From contig PNAE01000011.1 of assembly GCA_003169895.1 (NCBI GenBank), positions 5,001-45,333 of the forward strand: 40,333 nucleotides of DNA, given 5' to 3'. The DNA comes from Gemmatimonadota bacterium. GTDB lineage: Bacteria > Gemmatimonadota > Gemmatimonadetes > Gemmatimonadales > GWC2-71-9. Both the position numbers and the translations under genes were made by a program. Numbering within the stretch: the first letter of the stretch is position 1; each line of letters starts with the position of its first letter. This document shows, in pieces, positions 33,884 through 40,333 of this stretch. The notes under the pieces are model-generated. The model was given only the letters and a program-made list of their open reading frames with translations. It was not told the origin of the DNA and ran no database searches.

Positions 33884-34873
33884 TCAGTGCGCCGAGGATG
33901 CGTCCTCGGTGCCGCAGAGAAACGGGAGGTTGCAGGACTCACACGTTTTCGTTTTCACTTGAGCATATGATTGCGGCGGACCCATCCACGGAAACCCATC
34001 CGGGTGAATCAGGTGCGCGAGGAGCTCGACGCCATCGACCACGCGTGGGCCGGGCCGGGCGAAATACGAGTCCGCATCGACAGCGAAGACGCGCCCGGAC
34101 TGTACAGCGGGAAGCTCGTTCCACTGCCGCAGCGCCGGAAGAGACTGCGCAAGTCGCATGGTTCGTTCCAGGTGATAACCGCACGGCGATACAATGATGA
34201 CCTCGGGCGCCCATGCCAGGACATCGGCCCACGCGATCCGAACCGAGTCCGACCCGGTCCGGCCAAGGGCATCCTCACCGCCTGCCATTTCCACCATCTC
34301 TGGCAACCAGTGCCCACCGCAATAGATCGGGTCGAGCCATTCCATGCAGAAGACGCGCGTTCGGGGGAACTGGCGAGCCATCTCCGTCACTCGATCGAGC
34401 CGGCTGCGCCCCTCAGCGATCAAGTTCGCCGCTGCCGCTTCACGACCCGTTGCGGCAGCCAGTTCACCGACGTTCTGAAAAATACCGGCGACCGATCTAG
34501 GGGTCAGCCAGAGAATCTGCGGTGGTTCGCGCAACGACCGCAACACCTGCGCCACCTCGTTACCGGATGGCGCGCACACCTGACACAAATCCTGGGTGAG
34601 AATCAGGTTGGGCGCGATCTCGCGCAGCAACGTCTCGTCGACCTGGTACAGACTCGCGCCGCTGCGAATCCGCTCGCTGACGACAATGTCGATTTCCGGG
34701 GAACTCAGACCTTCCAACGGAATCGCGGGACGGACGACGACCGGTTTGCGACGGGCCTCAGGCGGCCAGTCGCACTCGTGCGATCGACCCACGAGTTGCT
34801 CGCCGAGGCCGAGCGCGAACACCATTTCGGTCGCGGATGGCAGAAAGGACACGATCCTCCGCGCATCGCTCAT
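33884..34873 (-). CDS. BtuF-like cobalamin-binding protein without signal peptide
   Basis: A 329-residue helical-backbone periplasmic-binding-fold protein. The first residues (RIVSFLPSATEMVFALGLGE) and QLVGRSHECDWPPEARRKP match the cobalamin/iron-complex binding family. ATG 34873 overlaps the DUF1289 stop (ATGA); an upstream ATG at 34897 gives eight more residues. Neither start provides a signal peptide, so the protein would stay in the cytoplasm unless mis-started. An odd C-terminal tail has four Cys (KTCESCNLPFLCGTED is the core), possibly a metal site or an iron-sulfur site. No BtuC or BtuD gene is near. Its place under a B12 riboswitch operon supports a B12 role. Confidence 0.83.
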   Translation of the reverse strand: MSDARRIVSFLPSATEMVFALGLGEQLVGRSHECDWPPEARRKPVVVRPAIPLEGLSSPEIDIVVSERIRSGASLYQVDETLLREIAPNLILTQDLCQVCAPSGNEVAQVLRSLREPPQILWLTPRSVAGIFQNVGELAAATGREAAAANLIAEGRSRLDRVTEMARQFPRTRVFCMEWLDPIYCGGHWLPEMVEMAGGEDALGRTGSDSVRIAWADVLAWAPEVIIVSPCGYHLERTMRLAQSLPALRQWNELPAVQSGRVFAVDADSYFARPGPRVVDGVELLAHLIHPDGFPWMGPPQSYAQVKTKTCESCNLPFLCGTEDASSAH

Positions 34874-35067
34874 CTCGGTCGCTCCATTGTTTCGCATTCA
34901 CCGCGGCGCGCGCTTCGAACAGACAACTCAGCGATCACCCTGGCCTTTTCGCGGTCGTTCATTCCATTCCATCTTGCGATTTCATCGAGCGTGCGAGCAC
35001 AGCCCACGCAGAACCCACCCGCCTCGTCCATCCGACAGACATTAATGCAGGGCGAACCTACGATCAT
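34870..35067 (-). CDS. DUF1289 small Cys-rich protein
   Basis: A 65-residue protein matching DUF1289: SPCINVCRMDEAGGFCVGCA with four Cys, then RTLDEIARW and the WNGMNDREKARVIAEL that ends the domain. Members are small, probably Zn- or iron-sulfur-binding, of unknown function. ATG 35067 overlaps the stop of the DUF71 gene (ATGA), and its own stop overlaps the BtuF-like start, so it is firmly in the B12 operon. Nothing else is known of its job here. Confidence 0.9.
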   Translation of the reverse strand: MIVGSPCINVCRMDEAGGFCVGCARTLDEIARWNGMNDREKARVIAELSVRSARRGECETMERPR

Positions 35068-35831
35068 GGCGGCGGTGCCTCACCATCAGCTTCCGTCAAA
35101 TCACAAAACCAAAAACCTCTCGTCGGCGAGCGAACGGACGCGTGGGTGGATGACGGCGGGCAAACGATGCTCCCCGGATGCGTTTGCTCCACGGGGCGAT
35201 ACACCTTCTCACCGACGCGAACCCGCAGCGACTCACGAAAAATGGGTCCCGCGAACGCAAACGAATGATACTCGCCGTTCTCGCCGCAAGGATCAACGTT
35301 GGGAGGCAGGGCCTTCACGAAGGCCGCACCGAGTTCGCTTCCAACGTGGGTTTCGTCGAGATACGCGTCGTTGACGCAGCAAACGACGGCCCGGAAGCCA
35401 AGCGACACAAATTCAGCCATGAGCTGCCCCGTGTCAATTTGCCAGAGCGGGAAGAGGCCGTGCATGCCAGCTTGCGCCAGGTTGTCCTCACGCCATCGCC
35501 GCAAGTCTTGGAGGAAGATATCGCCGTATACAACGTGGTCGACCCCGAGTGCTTTGTAGCGCAGGAGAATTGCACGCATTCGTTCAGCATACTCCTCGTT
35601 CGTGCTGCGCAGGCTGACGAACATTTTGTCGAGCGGCAGACCGATGTGGCGCGCCTGCGCTTCGAGCAACTCCTCGCGCACCCCGTGCATGGAAACGCGG
35701 CGGTAATGCTGATTAAGCGTCGTGAGCAGCGCGACCACTTCGTAGTGGCCTGATACGAGTACGCGGTGCAGGCACAGCGCGGAATCCTTCCCGCCACTCC
35801 AGCACAACAGCACGCGTTGTTTGGCACTCAT
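35064..35831 (-). CDS. DUF71/COG2102 PP-loop ATPase, probable B12-salvage type
   Basis: A 255-residue enzyme of the adenine nucleotide alpha-hydrolase fold. The PP-loop is LCWSGGKDSALCLHR; other family marks are HGVREELLEAQARHIGLPL, VVYGDIFLQDLRRWRED and DPCGENGEYHSFAFAGPIF. Eukaryotic and archaeal relatives are diphthine-ammonia ligases, but bacteria have no diphthamide. Comparative genomics has proposed a bacterial branch of DUF71 with a role in B12 salvage. Here it lies in an operon behind a B12 riboswitch and btuB, ahead of a BtuF-like gene, matching that branch. A likely job is ATP-dependent amidation of a corrinoid. ATG 35831 is adequate; no strong ribosome-binding site is seen. Confidence 0.86.
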   Translation of the reverse strand: MSAKQRVLLCWSGGKDSALCLHRVLVSGHYEVVALLTTLNQHYRRVSMHGVREELLEAQARHIGLPLDKMFVSLRSTNEEYAERMRAILLRYKALGVDHVVYGDIFLQDLRRWREDNLAQAGMHGLFPLWQIDTGQLMAEFVSLGFRAVVCCVNDAYLDETHVGSELGAAFVKALPPNVDPCGENGEYHSFAFAGPIFRESLRVRVGEKVYRPVEQTHPGSIVCPPSSTHASVRSPTRGFWFCDLTEADGEAPPP

Positions 35832-36113
35832 GTCGATACGATGCGCGCGACGTCAATGCGCGGACACGCCGGGCAACTCAGGCTGGCGCAACACGGAACA
35901 CTGTTGTTGCGCGAGGACGCAACCGCCGAACAGTGCCCCGCAATACGCTGCATCGCCCAGTGGAGTGTTCCTGAAGAACGGAATGGCCGAAGCTCTCGGA
36001 TAAGAGCCGCCTTAATACATACGTTCGGTTCCGGAGCGCCTGCCCAGGACCGTACCCTTCCGGCAACACCCCGCATTCTGAACGCCCAGCGCATCAACCG
36101 CCCCCATATGTGG
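35832..36113 (-). other. Intergenic region between btuB and the DUF71 gene
   Basis: 282 bases without a convincing gene. A minus-strand frame ends in an ATGA overlap with the DUF71 start; its last 41 codons would give a Cys-containing peptide (HCSAVASSRNN to CPACPRIDVARIV) but there is no ribosome-binding site. The region also contains a stable hairpin at 35899-35935: outer CACTGTT/AACAGTG, inner GTTGCG/CGCAAC. It may be a processing or attenuation site. Confidence 0.4.
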
Positions 36114-38114
36114 TCAGAACCGCAGGCGGCCTCCGGCGAGCAGGGTACGACCGCGGCCCGCAAAGCCGACTGTCTGCTGATACGCCGCGTTCAGCAGGTT
36201 TTCGCCGCGCAGCGTGAGATCGACACCGGGCGACCGGCCGATGGCCCGGCGCACCGGAGCATCCAGGGCGAGGTCCAAGGTCGTGTACGTTGGTAGAGTA
36301 ACCCGGGCCGCCGTCACACCGGAGAAGTCGACATCGTCGCGAGGGCCGATGCGCAGGACCGTCGCCGCCAGGGCAACGCCCTGCCAGCGGTACGTGACCG
36401 TCCCGCCGCCGCTCACGCCCGGCCGGCGGATTAGGGACGAACCCTGCTGGAAGGTCGGCGACGAAGCGACTCCGGTGTCGGTCACCTCGGTGTGCAGCCA
36501 GGTCCAGTGCGCGCCGAGCGTGATCCGGGCCGACACGTTGACCGTGGCCGTCGCCTCGACGCCGCGGCTGTCGGCACCGCCGAGGTTGACGTATGTCGGC
36601 TGCCCGGGCGCTGCGCTCACGTACTGGATGAGATCGCGGAACTCCTGCCAGAACACCGTCACGCCGAGGTGCACGCGCCGCTGCACGCATGCGGTCTCCG
36701 CACCGACGTCGGCGCTGCGGCTTCGCTCGGGTGCGAGCGCGGGGTTGCCCACCTCGAACGCACTCTGGGCAAAGAGCTGGGGGAACGTCGGTGCCTTGAA
36801 CGCCGTTCCGACGTCGGCCCAGAGACGGGCATCGGTGGTCAGGTGCCAGGCCGCGCCGACTCGCCAGGTCCCGAACGTGCCGAACGCCGAGTTGTTGTCA
36901 ACCCGAGCGCCGGCCTGCAGCGACACCGCTCCACTCGGATTGGACAGTACCTGCACGTACCCGTTGCGGGTGGTGCGTACGGCGCTGAACAGCGCCGTGT
37001 CATTGGAGACACCGAAGCCGAAGTTGGACACGCCAATGTCATGCTCGTCGTCGGTTTCGTGCTCGATGCCAGCGCCGGCCGACAGCAACGTGGCCGGGTG
37101 CACGCGCCAGTCGAGCCGGGTGTCGACTCCGCGTCGCCAGGTGATGCCGGTGCGATCATCGACGTAGTCGAATCCGAGGGTATCGGCCGACGTGTCGGAA
37201 CGGTTGGTGTAACCTTCGTTCAGGCGCGAAGCGAAGCCCTGCAGGTGGATCGAGGTGGTCCGCCCCAACGGCCGCGACGCATCGAGTCCGCCCGCGAAAG
37301 TCTTCTCGGTCGAGAACTGATTGTGATCGACCGGATTGCCTCCGTCATCGGTCGGGAAGTGAGCCGTCGCGTCACCGTACCGCAGCGTCAACGCCGCTTG
37401 GCCCTTGCGTCCGCCGTCGAAACCCAGTTGCATCGAGCCGACGGCGTTGCGATGGCCGTCGTTGAAGGAGTACGTCCCGTCGCTCGCCGATTGCGAGCCC
37501 GTGGCGCTGAACGACCACACCCGCCCGGCGACGCCCATGTGCCCGCTCAGGTCGCTGGTGCCGAAGCTGCCGCCGCGCGCGCTGAGGTCGACGTTGCCGC
37601 GGTCGCCCATCCTGCGGGTGAACAGCTGTACCACTCCACTCACGGCGTCGGCCCCATACAGCACACTCACCGGCCCGCGCACTACCTCGATCCGGTCGAT
37701 GTCATCGGTGGTCAGGTTGGCCAGGTTGATGCTTCCGCCTGGCAGGTTGAGCGGCACGCCGTCGAGTAGCACCTTGACGTCGTCGCTCTCGCCGCCGCGT
37801 AGGAACAGCGACGTCACCCCTCCGTAGGAGCCGGTCTGCACCACCATTATGCCCGGGACGTCACGCAGCGCGTCGAGGACGTAGTGGACGCCGTGCTCTC
37901 GCAGGTCGTCGCCCCAGATCACCGTAGTAGCCGCAGGTATCGCGGATTCCGGCGTCGGGATGCGGGTGGCAGTGACCACGAGGTCGCCGAGACGGGCGGT
38001 GTCCAACGGCGTTTGCGCAGCAGCGCGGGGCATGCCGAACAGCCCGAGGACGAGGGCCGCGAGTACGGGTATCGGCAGCGCGACGCGCGAACTGGTGACA
38101 TGGGATGCGGTCAT
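36114..38114 (-). CDS. btuB: TonB-dependent vitamin B12 receptor (BtuB-like)
   Basis: A 666-residue outer-membrane receptor. The signal peptide covers about residues 1-34 (ALPIPVLAALVLGLFGMPRA). The plug domain (about 45-150) includes LGDLVVTATRIPTPESAIPA, LRGGESDDVKVLLDGVPLN and IDRIEVVRGPVSVLYGADAV. The rest is a 22-strand barrel ending in Phe (AGGRLRF), as outer-membrane proteins need. It takes up cobalamin with TonB energy. The gene follows a cobalamin riboswitch, which supports the substrate. ATG 38114 (MTASHVTSS) is chosen; the longer frame would read through the riboswitch. Confidence 0.92.
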   Translation of the reverse strand: MTASHVTSSRVALPIPVLAALVLGLFGMPRAAAQTPLDTARLGDLVVTATRIPTPESAIPAATTVIWGDDLREHGVHYVLDALRDVPGIMVVQTGSYGGVTSLFLRGGESDDVKVLLDGVPLNLPGGSINLANLTTDDIDRIEVVRGPVSVLYGADAVSGVVQLFTRRMGDRGNVDLSARGGSFGTSDLSGHMGVAGRVWSFSATGSQSASDGTYSFNDGHRNAVGSMQLGFDGGRKGQAALTLRYGDATAHFPTDDGGNPVDHNQFSTEKTFAGGLDASRPLGRTTSIHLQGFASRLNEGYTNRSDTSADTLGFDYVDDRTGITWRRGVDTRLDWRVHPATLLSAGAGIEHETDDEHDIGVSNFGFGVSNDTALFSAVRTTRNGYVQVLSNPSGAVSLQAGARVDNNSAFGTFGTWRVGAAWHLTTDARLWADVGTAFKAPTFPQLFAQSAFEVGNPALAPERSRSADVGAETACVQRRVHLGVTVFWQEFRDLIQYVSAAPGQPTYVNLGGADSRGVEATATVNVSARITLGAHWTWLHTEVTDTGVASSPTFQQGSSLIRRPGVSGGGTVTYRWQGVALAATVLRIGPRDDVDFSGVTAARVTLPTYTTLDLALDAPVRRAIGRSPGVDLTLRGENLLNAAYQQTVGFAGRGRTLLAGGRLRF

Positions 38115-38119
38115 GAGAA

Positions 38120-38149
38120 TCGCCCGTCTCCGAGAGGGCGAGACGGGCG
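38120..38149 (-). promoter_or_regulatory. Hairpin overlapping the btuB ribosome-binding site (expression platform)
   Basis: On the minus strand CGCCCGTCTC (38149-38140) pairs perfectly with GAGACGGGCG (38130-38121) around a 9-nt loop, and ATG follows after 6 more bases. The only Shine-Dalgarno-like run, GGAG at 38131-38128, sits in the 3' arm and would be hidden. There is no T tract, so translational control is favoured over termination. Confidence 0.6.
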
Positions 38150-38195
38150 AGGAAGCGGGAGCGGACCGCACGCTGGCGGCAACTCTGCACGACCA

Positions 38196-38382
38196 CGCCA
38201 CCGTTCCCTCCCCCGAGGGATTGCTGGTGGCGCGAACGGAGAGGTCTCCTGGCTCCGGGCTTTCGTCGCGCGCCTTCCCGGGACGGATCCCAGTGGCATG
38301 GTGCGCGACGGTGATGCAACTGCCCGTTACAGTGGCGGGGCCGCGCCGGCGTTACACCGGTCTTCCGAGCGTCCCCGTTCGC
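38196..38382 (-). promoter_or_regulatory. Cobalamin riboswitch
   Basis: Conserved elements appear in order on the minus strand: GACCGGTGTAACGCCGGC, GCGGCCCCGCCACTGT, GCCACTGGGA, CGGGAAGGCG, and the B12 box GAGCCAGGAGACCTC at about 38255-38241. An 11-bp P1 is visible: GCGAACGGGGA (38382-38372) with TCTCCGTTCGC (38242-38232), with one G-T pair. A downstream hairpin (CGCCACC/GGTGGCG, 38232-38196) is placed as the P13/L13 kissing-loop element. The ribosome-binding-site hairpin and btuB follow. Bound cobalamin should lower btuB expression. Confidence 0.95.
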
Positions 38383-38453
38383 AAGCGAACAACGATTGTA
38401 CCAGCGAAACTATGATGGTGGTTTGGCGCTGGCAAGGTGGGCGCCGGGACCGA

Positions 38454-38560
38454 TCAGCGGCGCAGCAACCAATGCAGCCGGCGCCATCCCCGGCGCGGCT
38501 TGAGCGCCGCCAGCGTCCGCAACCGCTCGTTCAGGGGCAAGCACCGGCCGGCGCGCGCAC
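38454..38560 (-). pseudogene. IS3-family transposase (OrfB) remnant
   Basis: A minus-strand frame reads LNERLRTLAALKPRRGWRRL and then HWLLRR before TGA (38456-38454). This is the beginning of an IS3-family OrfB (HTH_21-type segment, usually R-L-x-x-L-A-x-x-x-P-R-x-G-Y-R-R). No start, DDE catalytic residues or terminal repeats are present. It sits just upstream of the riboswitch. The right end is approximate. Confidence 0.55.
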
Positions 38561-38662
38561 CGAGCGGGCCTCGCTGGCGGGATGCTCGCGGGCGACGCGC
38601 TAGTAGCTACAGATTGCGTCGCTAGACCCCGCGTGCTTTGGCTCCCAGGCCAACGGTCGCCA

Positions 38663-38785
38663 ACAGGGATTCATGCTCGCGATCAGCAGGAACCGCGCTG
38701 GATATCCCAGCGTCATTGCGGCACGCGAGATTGTGACGTGTCCATCCTCGAGCGCTTGCCGGAGCACCTCGAGCACGTTGCTCGG
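38663..38785 (-). pseudogene. ComM/YifB Mg-chelatase-like ATPase fragment
   Basis: About 41 residues match the AAA core of ComM/Yif[21 protein letters not shown] followed by [19 protein letters not shown]. The flanks do not continue: the MNPCPCG motif breaks after the first Cys, and the upstream part runs into tRNA-like sequence. No start or full domain is present, so this is a fragment left by rearrangement. Confidence 0.75.
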
Positions 38786-38862
38786 CCGATTCTGCACCAT
38801 TCGGTTCGCACGATTGCCGAAACGAGAAGCCCCACCGCGACCTAAGTCGTTGTGGGGCTTGA

Positions 38863-38909
38863 TCGGGGCGCCGGGATTTGAACCCGGGACCTTCCGCTCC
38901 CAAAGCGGC
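38863..38909 (-). other. 3' half of a tRNA-Pro (anticodon TGG), probable attachment-site scar
   Basis: On the minus strand the sequence gives the anticodon arm (CCGC-TTTGGGA-GCGG, TGG at 38902-38900), the T arm CCGGG-TTCAAAT-CCCGG and the acceptor end CGCCCCGA. The 5' half (acceptor 5' strand and D arm) is missing: upstream DNA does not pair. This is what remains when an element integrates at the 3' part of a tRNA gene. It should not be called a functional tRNA. Confidence 0.75.
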
Positions 38910-39007
38910 CCGTTCTGATTCGCAATCGCGTTGAAATGCCGGAGTTTCCTAGAAAAACCCGCCCGTCTGCCGGGAAGCGGTCTTCTCACTTTGGCATCGA
39001 AACGTAT

Positions 39008-39144
39008 CTGAATGGACACCTGAACGGACACCAGAAACGATTTGCCTACCTTGTAGGATGTCTTGCGGTTTTCACGTCCGAACTAACCGAGATGGCAGCC
39101 TGAACGGACAACTGAATTGTGGTGTCCGCTCAGGTGTCCGTTCG
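39008..39144. repeat. Cluster of short direct and inverted repeats (CTGAACGGACAC type)
   Basis: CTGAATGGACACC (39008), CCTGAACGGACACC (39019) and CCTGAACGGACAAC (39099) are direct copies. GGTGTCCGCTCAGGTGTCCG at 39121-39140 carries two inverted copies. They lie between the tRNA-Pro scar and the molybdopterin pseudogene and may be recombinase-binding or element-end repeats. Confidence 0.55.
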
Positions 39145-39594
39145 CACCCGTGGGGCCACAACCACATGCGCGCTACGGGCGTGGCGCCCGTCCTCCGGGA
39201 TGACTATTCGCCATGTGCCGTCCGCCGCAGGAAGCGGCTTCCCATCCTCGCAATCCACCAGCAGAGTTCTTCGGTGGCCGAGCGTCGAGTCGAGTTCGCC
39301 GAGTGCGAAAACAACCTTGTCGCCGTCGCTCGCCTCGACAACGAGCCGCTGCGCGAGATCCTTGCCTCGCGGGCTGTCGGTCTTGACCCCGATCTACAGC
39401 ACAACAACGGAAAACGGGACCCCCACAAAAACGTGCATCGTTCCGGCGTGGGTCTTGGATTTCCCGGTTTCGCTGGGAGGAGCCGCCACGTCTTCGATGT
39501 GCAGTACGACGGTCTTTCCCCCACCGTTCACGATGAGTGAATTCATCGACGCTCGGGCCACGGCTATGAACATCGATACGACTGACAGCACCGT
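39130..39594 (-). pseudogene. Molybdopterin-dependent oxidoreductase-like protein, broken by an in-frame TAG
   Basis: In one minus-strand frame the DNA encodes a signal-like segment (LSVVSMFIAVARA), then SLIVNGGGKTVVLHIEDVAA, GTMHVFVGVPFSVVVL, a TAG stop at 39396-39394, then IGVKTDSPRGKDLAQRLVVE, SDGDKVVFALGELDSTL and DGKPLPAADGTWRIVIPEDG before TGA at 39132-39130. This resembles small exported sulfite-oxidase-fold molybdopterin-binding proteins of about 150 residues. The TAG replaces what is often a Gln in VVLQ. No normal start codon is certain; GTG near 39594 is a guess. The rest of the frame is well preserved, so inactivation appears recent. Confidence 0.7.
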
Positions 39595-39646
39595 AGTCTC
39601 CGTGCTGCGCGAAGGGTGAGCCGCTGCCGGTTCGGTGGACAGAGAG

Positions 39647-39754
39647 CTAAGCGACCTGTGCCTGCAGTTCGAAGTTGACCCAGCTTTGCTAGCCCGGGGT
39701 GGAGTAGCTCGGAATCGGGTTGTAGAAGCGTTCGATGTAATCGAAGACATCCAC
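39647..39754 (-). pseudogene. IS3-family transposase C-terminal remnant
   Basis: The minus strand encodes VDVFDYIERFYNPIPSYSTP, G, a TAG stop, then QSWVNFELQAQVA and TAG (39649-39647). The pattern is the end of IS3-family OrfB, normally FDYIExFYNxxRxHSxLGYxSPxxFE. Internal stop and missing upstream domains show it is dead. It lies just upstream of the molybdopterin pseudogene. Confidence 0.72.
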
Positions 39755-40333
39755 TCAAGGTTGCTACATACGGGATTGAGATGGGTCGCGGAGCGCTACA
39801 TTCGATCGATTACCGCGGGATCGGTTAGTCGCACGCCGCGCCGAACAACGAAAGTGAGTTGCATGACGGCCGCCATAAGTGTGGCCTCGCGAACCGGCGC
39901 AAGGGTGCGACCTGCTGCACCGGCGTCAACTGCGATGAGTCAGAGCGAGCAAAGATGGTACGGATGGGTTCGCGATTCTGAACGAAGCGCAAGGCACACG
40001 TACTGCGCTTCCGAATATGAATGCCGGCGAGACGGATGAGACGGCAGCCATGGGCTAAACAGTGACCGCCGAACTTGCGTTCCAAGCCCAGCGGCTCGCA
40101 GGAGCCGGGTAGCCTCGGTGCCCCTATGTCGAGGCAACGCCGGAGCTAAACCAAGGCTAAATACGCAACAAGCTGCGCCTGAATGGAAGCGCAGCTCCTG
40201 TTGTGACAAGCGCCGTGGCGCCGTACCGACAAAGTGAAGCCAACTACGGACAGATCCGCGGTGGCGGCGGGCCGTTTTGGAAACTTGGCTTCGGTGCCGA
40301 GCCAATAGTGGGACGCGTCGTACCCCCCGGTTG
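39755..40333. other. Unassigned right end of the window
   Basis: About 580 bases in which I recognise no gene, RNA or complete repeat. A minus-strand frame of 22 codons (MQLTFVVRRGVRLTDPAVID, 39864-39796) is of unknown meaning. It follows the pseudogene cluster and may be more decayed mobile DNA. Confidence 0.4.

Noticed and set aside
35828-36163. A 111-codon minus-strand gene between btuB and the DUF71 gene
   Set aside because: It overlaps the btuB end, has no ribosome-binding site or domain resemblance, and only the ATGA overlap favours it.
38863-38936. Functional tRNA-Pro
   Set aside because: The 5' acceptor strand and D arm are absent; only the 3' half is present.
39204-39524. A 106-codon minus-strand gene
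   Set aside because: It is the wrong frame of the molybdopterin-oxidoreductase pseudogene, whose protein-like frame is the neighbouring one.
1-40333. CRISPR array or intact insertion sequence
   Set aside because: No regularly spaced short repeats and no transposase with full catalytic residues or paired terminal repeats were seen.

Overview
The window is about 40.3 kb of GC-rich bacterial DNA. Gene content suggests a soil-type Gemmatimonadota bacterium, less likely an acidobacterium. The clues are a C5 heme pathway, aerobic aromatic catabolism, a YpdA-type reductase, BIG2/DUF2341 and CHRD secreted proteins, and a TonB-dependent B12 receptor. This placement is an inference from gene repertoire; no rRNA gene is present.

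Layout. (1) 1-7505, minus strand: a tightly overlapping operon, HTH-EIIA(Ntr) protein, HyfB, HyfC, HyfE, HyfF, a HycE/NuoCD-like large subunit and a truncated HycF/HyfI-like subunit. The large subunit lacks the cysteine pairs that bind Ni-Fe, so this looks like an energy-converting hydrogenase-related (Ehr) membrane complex and not a hydrogenase. (2) 7536-13984, minus: hmgA, hppD and phhA (phenylalanine to tyrosine, then 4-hydroxyphenylpyruvate to homogentisate and its ring cleavage). Upstream lie an acetoacetyl-CoA synthetase, which could use the acetoacetate released by the pathway, and a TonB-like/carboxypeptidase-regulatory-like envelope protein. (3) 14109-21595: mostly single genes for a YpdA-like flavoprotein, a TM2 protein, tRNA-Arg(TCT), exported proteins (lipoprotein-sorting-like, NTF2-like, a BIG2/DUF2341 lipoprotein, CHRD), a conserved protein of unknown function, a small Cys-rich ORF, and a frameshifted tandem-HTH regulator. 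(4) 21806-33865, minus: a heme operon, hemH-hemA-hemC-hemD-hemB-hemL-[histidine kinase-response regulator]-hemE-hemN-hemY in transcription order. It encodes every step from glutamyl-tRNA to protoheme. Most junctions are 4-nt stop/start overlaps and a two-component system is embedded in it. (5) 33884-38382, minus: a cobalamin riboswitch, a BtuB-like receptor, a DUF71/COG2102 ATPase of the likely B12-salvage type, a DUF1289 protein and a BtuF-like binding protein. This block runs into the heme operon with an 18-nt gap. (6) 38450-40333: a decayed region with IS3 transposase remnants, a ComM/YifB fragment, the 3' half of a tRNA-Pro (probable attachment-site scar) and a molybdopterin-oxidoreductase pseudogene with an in-frame TAG.

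How the genes fit together: the window links tetrapyrrole metabolism (de novo heme plus B12 scavenging under a riboswitch) with oxygen-dependent aromatic amino acid catabolism and a proton- or sodium-translocating complex I-like module of unknown electron partner. The points most worth a second look are the Ehr complex with its HTH-EIIA leader gene, the two-component system translationally coupled inside the heme operon, the B12 block abutting it, and the small Cys-rich ORF near 21 kb. No CRISPR array, rRNA operon or intact mobile element was seen.
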